DNA of 64,000 nucleotides from JAZKAR01 sp040389065. GTDB lineage: Bacteria; Pseudomonadota; Gammaproteobacteria; Burkholderiales; Casimicrobiaceae. Below, one piece after another: positions 8,421 to 16,868 of the stretch. Each line of letters starts with the position of its first letter. Within the stretch, counting starts at the first letter, position 1. Both the position numbers and the translations under genes were made by a program. Under the pieces are notes generated by a model. That model saw only the letters and a list, made by a program, of their open reading frames with translations. It was not told where the DNA came from and did no database searches. The stretch is from assembly GCA_040389065.1 (NCBI GenBank), contig JAZKAR010000027.1, positions 19,735 through 83,734 on the forward strand, read 5' to 3'.

Positions 8421-10349
8421 ATGGAATTGTTCAAAAATATGAAGCTGGCTACCAAAGTTTTTGGGGCTTTTCTTATTATCTTAGGGCTGCTTGTCGGAAT
8501 GGGGCTTTATGCTATTCTTCAGCTTTCTAAGGTGAATGCATCAACTACTGATTTAGCTACTAATTGGATGCCAAGTGTTCGTGCTGTTTTAGTGCTTAAG
8601 GCGGATACTAATCGCTTTAGAACGCTTGAATTCAGACATATTATAGCAACTGATGCAGCAGAAATGAATGCTACTGAAACCATGTTAAATGAAAAGATGG
8701 CAGATATTAAAAAGGTACAAGAAGAATATAGCAAACTTATTAATTCTCCTGAAGAGCAAGAAATATATACAAATTATAAAAAGAATTTTGAAGGTTTTAT
8801 GGTCGAGCATGATAAGGTAATTACTTTATCAAAACAAAATAAAAATAATGATGCAAAATTATTGATTATGGGAGAGTCTCTGAAGCATTATAATTTATTG
8901 AGAGAGGCTTCAGATAAACTATCAAACCTAAATATACAAGGTGGCGCTAAAGCAGCTCATACAGCAGAATTAATTTATGCATCCTCTCAACAATGGATGA
9001 TTAATATAGGGGTAGTAAGTTTTTTATTAGGATTATGGCTGGCTTATATGATTACCCGCTCTTTAACTAAACAATTGGGCGGTGAGCCTGCTTATGCAGT
9101 GATGATTGCAAGCGAGGTGGCGGGAGGTAATTTGGCTCTTGATATTAATATTAAAACTAATGATTCTTCGAGCGTGCTTTATGCCATAAAAACCATGGTT
9201 GCTAAGCTTAAGCAAGTCATTGATGGTCAGCAACGTGTAGTGGCTGCTGCTAACCGTGGAAATTTTGATGAGCGCATCGATTTAAAAGGGCTTAATGGTT
9301 TTCAAAGAGAAATGGGTGATGGGCTGAATCAATTAATTACCACAACAGGAGCTAGTATTGATGATGTTGTTGAGGTGATGGCTTCAGTTTCAGAGGGGGA
9401 TTTAACAAAGAAAATTGATAAAGCCTATGAAGGTAGTTTTGGTAAGCTTAAAGAGTATACAAATAATACCGTAGCAAAGCTTTCGCAAGTGGTGGCTGAA
9501 GTCAATAGTGGAGCTGATGCAATTGGGAGCGCTTCTGAGCAAGTGAGTGCTACTGCACAGCTTTTATCGCAGGCATCAAGTGAGCAGGCAGCAGGTGTTG
9601 AAGAAACAAGTGCGGCTATTGAGCAAATGACTTCTTCAATTTCTCAAAATACAGAGAATGCGAAAATTACAGATGGTATGGCTATGAAGGCTGCTCAAGA
9701 GGCCGATGAAGGAGGGGAGGCTGTTAGGGCAACCGTAGCAGCTATGAAGCAAATTGCAAAGAAAATAAGCATTATCGATGATATTGCTTATCAGACGAAT
9801 CTTTTAGCATTAAATGCAGCGATTGAAGCTGCTCGTGCGGGCGAGCATGGAAAAGGTTTTGCAGTGGTGGCGGCTGAGGTAAGAAAGTTAGCTGAACGTA
9901 GCCAGGTAGCAGCTCAGGAAATTGGTACAGTGGCGAGCAGCAGTGTTGAGTTAGCGGAAAAGGCAGGAAAACTGCTAGATGAAATGGTACCTAACATTAA
10001 AAAAACATCAGATCTTGTTCAAGAAATTTCGTCAGCCTCAGAGGAGCAATCTTCAGGGGTAGGACAAATTAATTCAGCGGTTATTCAACTAAGCCAAACC
10101 ACCCAGCAAAATGCTTCTTCATCAGAAGAGTTAGCCGCCACGGCTGAAGAAATGAGTGGTCAGGCAGAACAATTGCAGCAAACGATGTCATTTTTCAAGC
10201 TTAATTATGATACCCATGTCAATAAAGAGCTAAGGCACAAAGTAGTGCCAGAAGCAAAAAAAGGTTATCAAAAACAAATCAAAGGCAAAGCACTGAATGT
10301 GGCGACGAAAGCATTCGATGCTGAAGATTCTGAGTTTGTAAAATATTAA
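8421..10349 (+). CDS. Methyl-accepting chemotaxis protein
   Basis: The ATG at 8421 has AAGGGG 6 bases upstream and is preferred to the GTG one codon earlier, giving 642 residues. A first membrane segment (about 11-31) and a second (about 190-212) enclose a helical periplasmic domain. HAMP begins with a GGEP motif (KQLGGEPAYAVMIASEVAGG), seen in many proteobacterial receptors. One ~88-residue HAMP-like module (IDGQQRVVAAANRGNFDER to EYTNNTV) follows, compared with two in the receptor at 5595. The signalling hairpin is nearly the same as in the two preceding receptors. The protein ends in EFVKY, again an aromatic CheR/CheB-tether pentapeptide. The 130 bases upstream are AT-rich and may hold a promoter. 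Confidence 0.93.
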   Translation: MELFKNMKLATKVFGAFLIILGLLVGMGLYAILQLSKVNASTTDLATNWMPSVRAVLVLKADTNRFRTLEFRHIIATDAAEMNATETMLNEKMADIKKVQEEYSKLINSPEEQEIYTNYKKNFEGFMVEHDKVITLSKQNKNNDAKLLIMGESLKHYNLLREASDKLSNLNIQGGAKAAHTAELIYASSQQWMINIGVVSFLLGLWLAYMITRSLTKQLGGEPAYAVMIASEVAGGNLALDINIKTNDSSSVLYAIKTMVAKLKQVIDGQQRVVAAANRGNFDERIDLKGLNGFQREMGDGLNQLITTTGASIDDVVEVMASVSEGDLTKKIDKAYEGSFGKLKEYTNNTVAKLSQVVAEVNSGADAIGSASEQVSATAQLLSQASSEQAAGVEETSAAIEQMTSSISQNTENAKITDGMAMKAAQEADEGGEAVRATVAAMKQIAKKISIIDDIAYQTNLLALNAAIEAARAGEHGKGFAVVAAEVRKLAERSQVAAQEIGTVASSSVELAEKAGKLLDEMVPNIKKTSDLVQEISSASEEQSSGVGQINSAVIQLSQTTQQNASSSEELAATAEEMSGQAEQLQQTMSFFKLNYDTHVNKELRHKVVPEAKKGYQKQIKGKALNVATKAFDAEDSEFVKY

Positions 10350-10424
10350 AAGCTTTATACCAAATGTTAGCGAGATTCGCTGGAGCATTTTAATAAGGCA
10401 AATATTATTAGGTATGAGTACGCA

Positions 10425-11237
10425 ATGAGTTTAAATACGATTACTGATCATGAGTTCGAAAAGTTCCGGCGTTTTATTTATGAAGCAGCAGGCATTACTT
10501 TATCACCTGCTAAAAAAGCGTTGGTAAGCGGTCGTTTAGCTAAACGTGTGCAACAGCGTGAGTTAAAAAGCTACGGCGAGTATTTTCGTTTATTAGAGAG
10601 CGGGGAGGTGCCTGATGAAGTGCAGATGGCAATTGATTTACTCACGACGAACGAAACATATTTTTTTAGAGAAATGAAGCATTTTCAAAAGCTCAAAGAG
10701 TGCGCCATGTTAGCGCGTAAGCGCTCAGAGCCTTTTAGAGTGTGGAGTGCTGCCAGTTCTACCGGTGAAGAAGCGTATAGCATCGCGATGATTTTGTTTG
10801 AAACTCTGGAAGCGTTTGGAACCCCATGGGAGGTTATAGGGTCAGATATAAGCCAGCGTGTACTCGAGAGAGCACGTAAAGGGCATTATCCGGTAGAGCG
10901 CACCACCCATATTTCTTCTGAACACTTAAAAAAATTTTGTTTAAAAGGCGTTGGCTCTCAGCAAGGAACCGTGCTTGTAGATGCTAGTTTACGTAGCCGG
11001 GTTAAATTTTTACATATCAATTTAAACACCTCATTGCCTCAACTGGGTATGTTTGATGTTATTTTTCTTCGAAATGTCATGATTTATTTTAATAACGAGA
11101 CTAAGCGCCAGGTTGTTGCGCGGTTATTAACGGTATTAAAACCTGAGGGATATTTTTTCGTAGGGCACTCAGAAAGCCTGAATGATATTAGCACTGCTGT
11201 TCAAGCGGTAGCACCTTCTATTTATCTTAAGCCTTAA
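10425..11237 (+). CDS. cheR: Chemotaxis protein methyltransferase CheR
   Basis: 270 residues, the usual CheR length. A small helical N-terminal domain is followed by the SAM-dependent methyltransferase: TTNETYFFRE, the AASSTGEEAYSIAM SAM-binding loop, GSDIS, and the VIFLRNVMIYF motif. It adds methyl groups to receptor glutamates for adaptation. The three complete MCPs of this cluster end in aromatic pentapeptides that could bind the CheR beta-subdomain, so enzyme and substrates are encoded together. The ATG at 10425 has no strong ribosome binding site. cheD and cheB follow. Confidence 0.95.
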   Translation: MSLNTITDHEFEKFRRFIYEAAGITLSPAKKALVSGRLAKRVQQRELKSYGEYFRLLESGEVPDEVQMAIDLLTTNETYFFREMKHFQKLKECAMLARKRSEPFRVWSAASSTGEEAYSIAMILFETLEAFGTPWEVIGSDISQRVLERARKGHYPVERTTHISSEHLKKFCLKGVGSQQGTVLVDASLRSRVKFLHINLNTSLPQLGMFDVIFLRNVMIYFNNETKRQVVARLLTVLKPEGYFFVGHSESLNDISTAVQAVAPSIYLKP

Positions 11238-11424
11238 CAATAAGTAGTCATTAAGAGTAATTTTTTTGCAACCAAAAGTAGAAGGAATAAAAGCAAACAG
11301 CATAACGGCCCTAGCCTATTAACACCGTTTTAATTTGGCCTCTTATGAATGTTGTTGAATATTGTTTCAAGCACTGAAAAATCTAATCCAAATACATTGG
11401 ATTAAGTTCATGAGGTCAAAAAGA

Positions 11425-11919
11425 ATGATCGATATATTCTTACATCCGGGAGAATATTACATTGGAGGAGCAGAATATCGCATTCGCACGATATTAGGTT
11501 CCTGTGTGTCTATGACACTTTGGCACCCACTTAAAAGGATTGGGGCGATGTCTCATTTCATTTTGCCTAGCCGTTCAGATAAACCGCTAAAATCTCCACT
11601 TGATGCGCGCTATGGTGATGAAGCCATTCAGTTATTGTTAAATGGGTTGATAAGTCTAGGAGTATCTCCTTTGCAATGCCAAGCAAAAATATTTGGGGGA
11701 GGAAATATGTTTCCCAGCAAAAAACATTTACATATGTTCGATATTGGGCAGCGGAATGGAGAAATTGCACGTAGTTTATTGCAACGTTATAACATTCCTC
11801 TTATTTCTGAGCATTTATTTGGTGAGGGGCATCGGCAAATTATTTTTAATGTCAGTAATGGTCAAGTGTGGACGCGGTTAGTTAAACCTATCGAGCTTCC
11901 TGACACTAAAAAGGAATAA
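11425..11919 (+). CDS. cheD: Chemoreceptor glutamine deamidase CheD
   Basis: CheD family; the catalytic Cys is in ILGSCVSMTLWHP and the partner His in MSHFILPSR, followed by the FGGGNMF motif. It deamidates receptor glutamines and can stimulate CheY-P dephosphorylation in systems that lack CheZ, as appears to be the case here. The frame is open to a TTG at 11362, with ATGs at 11410 and 11425. I chose 11425 (164 residues) because GAGG at 11412-11415 lies 9 bases upstream and because family members start just before the xxIFLxPGEYYxGG strand. Start 11410 would add five residues. cheB begins 5 bases after the stop. Confidence 0.9.
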   Translation: MIDIFLHPGEYYIGGAEYRIRTILGSCVSMTLWHPLKRIGAMSHFILPSRSDKPLKSPLDARYGDEAIQLLLNGLISLGVSPLQCQAKIFGGGNMFPSKKHLHMFDIGQRNGEIARSLLQRYNIPLISEHLFGEGHRQIIFNVSNGQVWTRLVKPIELPDTKKE

Positions 11920-11924
11920 GACGC

Positions 11925-13019
11925 ATGAACCGTATTAAAGTAATGATCGTAGATGATTCTGCTGTGGTTCGGCAAGTGGTGTCCGAACTATTAAGTTCTG
12001 ATCCTGGTATTGAAGTGATTGCAGTTGCTTCTGATCCTATTTTAGCCATTGAGAAAATGAAGCATACTTGGCCAGATGTAATTGTTTTAGATGTTGAAAT
12101 GCCGCGTATGGATGGCATTACATTTCTTAAAAAGCTAATGCATGAGCATCCTACACCCGTTGTTATTTGCTCCACGTTAACAGAAAAAGGTGCTCAAACC
12201 ACAATGGAGGCATTGGCAGCAGGCGCTGTAGCAATTATTACTAAACCCAAAATAGGGTTAAAGCAGTTTTTGCATGAGGCTGCAAATGATTTAGTGCACG
12301 CGGTTAAAGTAGCGGCACGTGCGAATGTAAAACATTTAGTGCGCCGCCCGACAGTGGCAACACCAATCACCGCCCCTGTAAAGCATACCGCTGATGTTAT
12401 TTTAACGCCAGCTGATAGCCGCTCAATGATTCAAACAACTGAGCGTGTAGTGGCTATAGGCACTTCAACTGGGGGTACGCAAGCCCTTGAGGAAGTGCTT
12501 ATTCATTTACCAAGAGTTTCACCCGGTATCGTTATTGTGCAGCATATGCCAGAGAAATTTACGGCTGCCTTTGCTGAACGACTGAATAATCTATGCGATA
12601 TTGAAGTGAGAGAAGCGCAGAATGGCGATCGTGTGATTCAAGGTAGGGCACTTATTGCCCCGGGAGGCAAACATATGCTTCTTAAGCGCAGTGGAGCTCA
12701 ATATCATGTAGAAGTGATGGCGGGGCCGCCTGTGAATCGTCATTGCCCTTCTGTTGATGTTCTATTCCGTTCGGTGGCAAAATATGCAGGCGCTAATGCG
12801 TTAGGTATTATTATGACAGGCATGGGAGATGATGGCGCGCGAGGGCTGAAAGAAATGAAAGATGCAGGCGCTCCTACGTTGGGGCAAGATGAAGCTAGCT
12901 GCGTTGTATATGGCATGCCGAAAGAAGCTGTGAAGCTGGGGGCAGTTGATAGAAGTGTATCGCTCACAGATATCGCGAATGAGATTATGAAGTATATGAA
13001 AACCTTCATCTCCAAATAA
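11925..13019 (+). CDS. cheB: Protein-glutamate methylesterase CheB
   Basis: 364 residues. The N-terminal receiver has phospho-acceptor D56 (LDVEMPRMDG). After a linker of about 50 residues comes the methylesterase domain with the catalytic triad: Ser in GTSTGGTQAL, His in QHMPEKFTAAFAERLN and Asp in GMGDDGARGL. It removes methyl groups from receptors when phosphorylated by CheA. The start has AAGGAATAAGACGC upstream, 5 bases after cheD. It is the last gene of the che cluster; its stop codon is followed one base later by a perfect 27-bp-arm palindromic element at 13020-13124 that could end transcription. Confidence 0.95.
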   Translation: MNRIKVMIVDDSAVVRQVVSELLSSDPGIEVIAVASDPILAIEKMKHTWPDVIVLDVEMPRMDGITFLKKLMHEHPTPVVICSTLTEKGAQTTMEALAAGAVAIITKPKIGLKQFLHEAANDLVHAVKVAARANVKHLVRRPTVATPITAPVKHTADVILTPADSRSMIQTTERVVAIGTSTGGTQALEEVLIHLPRVSPGIVIVQHMPEKFTAAFAERLNNLCDIEVREAQNGDRVIQGRALIAPGGKHMLLKRSGAQYHVEVMAGPPVNRHCPSVDVLFRSVAKYAGANALGIIMTGMGDDGARGLKEMKDAGAPTLGQDEASCVVYGMPKEAVKLGAVDRSVSLTDIANEIMKYMKTFISK

Positions 13020-13124
13020 ATCGAACTGACCCCAAAGCGCTCCAGCGGCGTTGTGGCATCTTGCCGTACTTGTATACTGTCTGCGATGCCACGCCTTGCT
13101 GGAGCGCTTTGGGGTCAGTTCGAT
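13020..13124. repeat. Palindromic element with unique arms but shared core
   Basis: The arms 13020-13046 and 13098-13124 are perfect reverse complements (27 bp). The central core contains CTTGCCGTACT, TACTGTCTGCG and TGCCA, the same words found in the core of the other palindromic elements of this window, yet the arms share nothing with their TAGAAGTTACGC-type ends. It begins one base after the cheB stop, so its RNA could also act as a terminator. No clear target duplication is visible. The nature of the element (MITE-like or REP-like) is inference. Confidence 0.8.
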
Positions 13125-13276
13125 AGTTGGTCATAACTATTGATATTAGGGAAAGAAGTTTAGGGTGTTTTTATCTGATTATTCGCGGAGCCATAGACGT
13201 GGGGACTATGCTTCTGTTTATACCTAAAGTGAAAATCGACACCATTTAGATACGCTAATTTTAGCTATCTACTCCA

Positions 13277-13990
13277 TTATTTTACGTGGCTCCACTGGCG
13301 TTGAATATTGCCGCGGCGGCTTTGAATTACCCAGTTCATTGTATGAAGCTTTTCATTTTGTGTATCGGTAATTTCGACTGGTAATTGCTTGAGTAGGTGC
13401 CAGCGTTGGCATAACCGTGGCGAATTTGCATTCGTTCTCAGGACAGTACATCCAATCAACCGATTAACGCCGCCTTGAGGATTAACTTGGTAGTCGATGG
13501 AGTAAGTTGTGGTAAGAAGAGGCTCAATTGCAGGGGGGGCTTTAGGCAGCAGGGTAGGGCTTGGTATCCATCCGTTAATTGGAGTAATTTTCCATAGCTT
13601 TATTTCTGCTACTGTTTCGGGCGAAATATCAAAAGGTGTAGAAGCAGGTGGCTCAGAAGATGCTGGGGTGTCAGTGGAGGTGTTCGATGTCTTCGTTTGA
13701 TCAGCAGAAGGCTGGTTATCTGAAGTTTGTGGAGGTTGGCTACTCGATGATGTCGCTAATTGAGCAGCTTGAGCCTTCCAATCATTTTCTACTAGAGAAA
13801 AGCTAGTATCCAATACCAATAAAAACTCGCTCTCTTCCCGAAGCGCTGTTTCTGTCGTGATCAGGGTGCTTAGGCTGCGATACCCTAAAGCAGTAATGCT
13901 TGCCATTAATACAAGGGCAACCATCACTTCTATCAGCGTCCAGGCTGAAATTTTTCGAGGGCAAAAGCGGGGGGCAGGGCGAAGAGGCAT
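13277..13990 (-). CDS. gspJ: Type II secretion pseudopilin GspJ-like protein
   Basis: 237 residues. Near the N-terminus is a type IV prepilin methylation motif: a short basic leader, then WTLIEVMVALVLMASITALGYRSL with the conserved Glu at +5 and a hydrophobic helix. The length, the long Ser/Thr/Pro-rich insert (about 85-120) and the later YSIDYQVNPQGGVNRLIG strand suit minor pseudopilin J of type II secretion. The cleavage position is atypical, Ala-Trp instead of the usual Gly-Phe. No other gsp gene is in the window. It stands alone between the che cluster and an MCP gene. A type IV pilus minor pilin is the alternative. Confidence 0.7.
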   Translation of the reverse strand: MPLRPAPRFCPRKISAWTLIEVMVALVLMASITALGYRSLSTLITTETALREESEFLLVLDTSFSLVENDWKAQAAQLATSSSSQPPQTSDNQPSADQTKTSNTSTDTPASSEPPASTPFDISPETVAEIKLWKITPINGWIPSPTLLPKAPPAIEPLLTTTYSIDYQVNPQGGVNRLIGCTVLRTNANSPRLCQRWHLLKQLPVEITDTQNEKLHTMNWVIQSRRGNIQRQWSHVK

Positions 13991-14198
13991 TAGTTAATCA
14001 GTTAATTAGTTATTAATGGCACGTTAATACAGCAAGAAAGACAAAGCCTCTTTCTATTGTGCCTTAAACCATAGATGTATGCCTTGAAAGTTGAGCTACT
14101 GCTGATCGCCTATGATAAATATAATAAAATAGGAACAATATCGCTACTTTTTTGCATGCAACTTCATGCAATTGTGATGAGCCATAAACAGGTGAGCA

Positions 14199-15365
14199 TT
14201 ACACATTCATTGTTTCTTTCAGACGGTCATGTAATGAATTGAGACTCGTGCGTAATTGCTGGGTATGACCAATTAGCTTGCCGCTAATTGTATCATTCTG
14301 ATTTTGATCACGTTTGAGCTGTTCTAGTTTGAATAAAAGAATTTGGCCAGATTCACGCTGCCGGCACATAGCTTTCGCCATTTCCTTAACTACATCCGAA
14401 AGGTTATGAGAGCTAATATCAATTGATTCGATCGATTCTTGGGCTTTTTTAGTTTGTTCCATGCACAGTGCAAATTGTGAAGCTAAACCATTCATGCTGG
14501 CAACAGCTGTATTTGTGCTGCTTTGAATATTAGCAATCATGGTAGAAATTTCTTCGGTAGAATGGCGAGTACGCTCGGCTAGTTTTCTGACTTCATCGGC
14601 TACTACAGCAAACCCTCGTCCTTGTTCACCAGCTCTCGCCGCCTCAATAGAGGCATTCAGTGCTAAAAGATTAGTTTGTTCTGCAACATCATGAATACCC
14701 TGCAAAATGGTAGAGATATGTTCAGAATGAACGTTTAATTGATCCATTTCATACGAGGTGGTTTCAATCACCTGAGCAATTTGTGAAATACTGCCAATGG
14801 CTTTATTAATGACTGAAATACCTTGAGTTGCTGAATCACTGGCTTCAACGGATACATTAACAGCAGATTGTGCGCTTTCTGCAACATTCGATAAATCATG
14901 GCTAATATCCATAATGGTATCTTGCATGGCATGAACAGATTGTTCAACCGCTAATGTATTAAAATCGAGAGCAGACATTTCTTGAACAGAAGATTTAGCA
15001 CTATGAATGTCATTTTTAAAATTGTCGCTTTGCACATGAAAAAGGTTATACAAGTGCTTTATGCATACGTAAACAGGCTGCAATTCTGTAAGCTGTTCAT
15101 GATCAATTCGCCTAACCGCTAACTCAGTTTGATGCTGTGACATTAAGCGAGCAGAATGGTTTAATTGGTCATTAAAATATTGAAGTCGTGCGATAACCCA
15201 TAAGTGCCAGGCGATATAAACACCAATAATACCTCCTGCTGATATCAAGATCGCTAAATTACTCATTACCATAAACTCAGCAGCAATCCATAGCCCAACG
15301 TATCCAAGAATCAAGAATGATAAAGCAGCAAATGTATGCTTTTTCCAAGAAAACAGCTTCGTCAT
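14199..15365 (-). CDS. Short methyl-accepting chemotaxis protein without sensor domain
   Basis: 388 residues. Two hydrophobic segments near the N-terminus (about 12-30 and 34-56) form a membrane hairpin with almost no periplasmic loop, so there is no extracytoplasmic ligand domain. The signalling region contains GIHDVAEQTNLLALNASIEAARAGEQGRGFAVVADEVRKLAERT, the receptor tip. No HAMP or aromatic C-terminal pentapeptide is seen. Its tip differs from those of the che cluster (AEQTNLLALNAS rather than AYQTNLLALNAA), so it is not one of the recent duplicates. It may sense a membrane or cytoplasmic cue. A Fur-like palindrome lies about 45 bases upstream (15406-15418). Confidence 0.88.
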   Translation of the reverse strand: MTKLFSWKKHTFAALSFLILGYVGLWIAAEFMVMSNLAILISAGGIIGVYIAWHLWVIARLQYFNDQLNHSARLMSQHQTELAVRRIDHEQLTELQPVYVCIKHLYNLFHVQSDNFKNDIHSAKSSVQEMSALDFNTLAVEQSVHAMQDTIMDISHDLSNVAESAQSAVNVSVEASDSATQGISVINKAIGSISQIAQVIETTSYEMDQLNVHSEHISTILQGIHDVAEQTNLLALNASIEAARAGEQGRGFAVVADEVRKLAERTRHSTEEISTMIANIQSSTNTAVASMNGLASQFALCMEQTKKAQESIESIDISSHNLSDVVKEMAKAMCRQRESGQILLFKLEQLKRDQNQNDTISGKLIGHTQQLRTSLNSLHDRLKETMNV

Positions 15366-15405
15366 AAACAGAGTCCTTTTTTGATACTCATAAAGCGCAT
15401 TTTTT

Positions 15406-15418
15406 GATGATTATCATC
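15406..15418. promoter_or_regulatory. Fur-box-like palindrome upstream of the short MCP gene
   Basis: Read on the minus strand this is GATGATAATCATC, a perfect palindrome whose inner eleven bases equal the core of the E. coli Fur consensus (GATA-ATGATAATCAT-TATC). The outer bases do not match. It sits about 40 bases upstream of the minus-strand MCP start. Iron control of this receptor is inference. Confidence 0.35.
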
Positions 15419-15734
15419 GAATACTTAGGTTGGTTAGCTATATGTTTTAGAGAGTACCGTCATAACCTAACAGGGTTTGCCGCTCTTATTCTAAAAAATA
15501 TCGAATACCATTTTCCCTATCAAATAGTTCAAATCAGTTGCCTGCCTTAACCCGATAAATCGGCATAAGAGGCGCATGATGAAGCACAACGTGCGTGTGG
15601 CATTTTTTAATTTAGATAAGTGTCAAGTAGTCAACGACATATCATGAAGTATTCTTTAAGTAACCATAGATCAGAATAGTTAGCGTTGATGATGAGTATC
15701 AACATAAGGCTTGCGAACCTTCAAATGGCGCTAT
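15419..15734. other. Intergenic stretch, no gene seen
   Basis: About 315 bases between the short MCP start region and the end of the unknown gene at 15735. No ORF of useful length, RNA gene or strong hairpin was seen. Confidence 0.5.
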
Positions 15735-16820
15735 TTATGTGGGTGATGCACTTGAAGCGGTTTGCACTGCTGTTGGTGGAGACATAGCGGGTGCTGCCGC
15801 AGAGGGAGAGGTTTCAGGAGGTGGGGGAGCTGCTGGTGTTGCTGCTGGAATAGCTGCTCCTGCATCAGAAACTGCTGGAGAAGATTCAGCTGCGGGAGCA
15901 GCCGTTGCTGGTGGCGGAGGAGTTGGTTCAGCCGCAGGCTCTGCAACTGGTGCTGGCTCTGCGGGGGACGGCGTAGCTGGAGACCCTTGGGCGGCTAACC
16001 AGCTCACGAGTTGAGCTGGAATATTCTTTCCACCAGGAGCTACACAGCGCAGTTCTGCGCTTCCTGGTGCCAAGCTTGAATAGCCACCATAGTTCAAGAG
16101 TGAAAGAGTATGGCAGGGATTATCATCAAGTGAAAAGTTAAGCAAGGCACGTCCAAGCCAGCATAAGGCAGTAAGGGTGCCATGAATATGGAGAATAATA
16201 GGCTCATCTGAACGAGGGCGATGTATTTCGTTATATATTTCTTTATTTGAACCTAATCTTAACCAAGGTAGATGATCAGTCGGAAAGTTTTTATCATCGA
16301 GTTCTTTTACCCATTCTTCTGGTTTATCTGCTGGAAGCTGGGGTTTCCAAGAAAACTGCGTAAGAATAGCAGGCGCTAATCCCATTGTGCTTTCGAGTTT
16401 GGATTGTTTAGGCAGTGTAATTTTTAAGCCGCGGCAGGGAGAAAGTTCTTTGTTATTGCATTCAAGCAAAACCGGATCATCATATTTAATGCGAAGTCCG
16501 GCAGCGATTAAATATAACCCTACCATTCTAAAGGTGGTTTTTCCGCCATACAGAGTAATGTGCTCAATGTGTAATGCAGTTTCGCCAGGAGCTCTAACGC
16601 CATTATAAATAATTAAATCATTAGTTTCTAACACAGGAGGGATTTTTAGGGCCTCATAAGAGAATGTCATCGCTTGATCAGACTCTGTTAGTGTAGAAAA
16701 AGGCTTTTGCGCAAGGGCGTTATACCAATCCCTAAGCTGTGGGAGCTTAGGTGTTTCTTTTTTACGCGAAAATGGCATTTGCCAATTAGCAAGATGTTGG
16801 AACGCTTTAGTTAAAGGCAT
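15735..16820 (-). CDS. Uncharacterised protein with Pro/Ala-rich C-terminal tail
   Basis: 361 residues; family not recognised. Residues 1-280 are a normal mixed-composition, probably globular region with no signal peptide or membrane helix (recognisable stretches include LIIYNGVRAPGETALHIEHITLYGG and PIILHIHGTLTALCWLGRALL). From about 283 to the end it is almost only Pro, Ala, Glu, Ser and Thr, a disordered tail encoded by unusually GC-rich DNA compared with its surroundings. The start is uncertain: the ATG at 16820 has no clear ribosome binding site and an in-frame ATG at 16778 is possible. It lies 48 bases downstream of ribE on the same strand. The tail might be a linker, a surface-exposed region or a partner-binding segment; function unknown. 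Confidence 0.7.
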   Translation of the reverse strand: MPLTKAFQHLANWQMPFSRKKETPKLPQLRDWYNALAQKPFSTLTESDQAMTFSYEALKIPPVLETNDLIIYNGVRAPGETALHIEHITLYGGKTTFRMVGLYLIAAGLRIKYDDPVLLECNNKELSPCRGLKITLPKQSKLESTMGLAPAILTQFSWKPQLPADKPEEWVKELDDKNFPTDHLPWLRLGSNKEIYNEIHRPRSDEPIILHIHGTLTALCWLGRALLNFSLDDNPCHTLSLLNYGGYSSLAPGSAELRCVAPGGKNIPAQLVSWLAAQGSPATPSPAEPAPVAEPAAEPTPPPPATAAPAAESSPAVSDAGAAIPAATPAAPPPPETSPSAAAPAMSPPTAVQTASSASPT

Positions 16821-16868
16821 AGGTTCAGTATAAAATATACTAGTTTATAAAAACTGCTTAATGAGTAA

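Noticed and set aside
15739..16014. Plus-strand low-complexity frame rich in Gly and Ala
   Set aside because: It is the mirror image of the Pro/Ala tail codons of the minus-strand gene.
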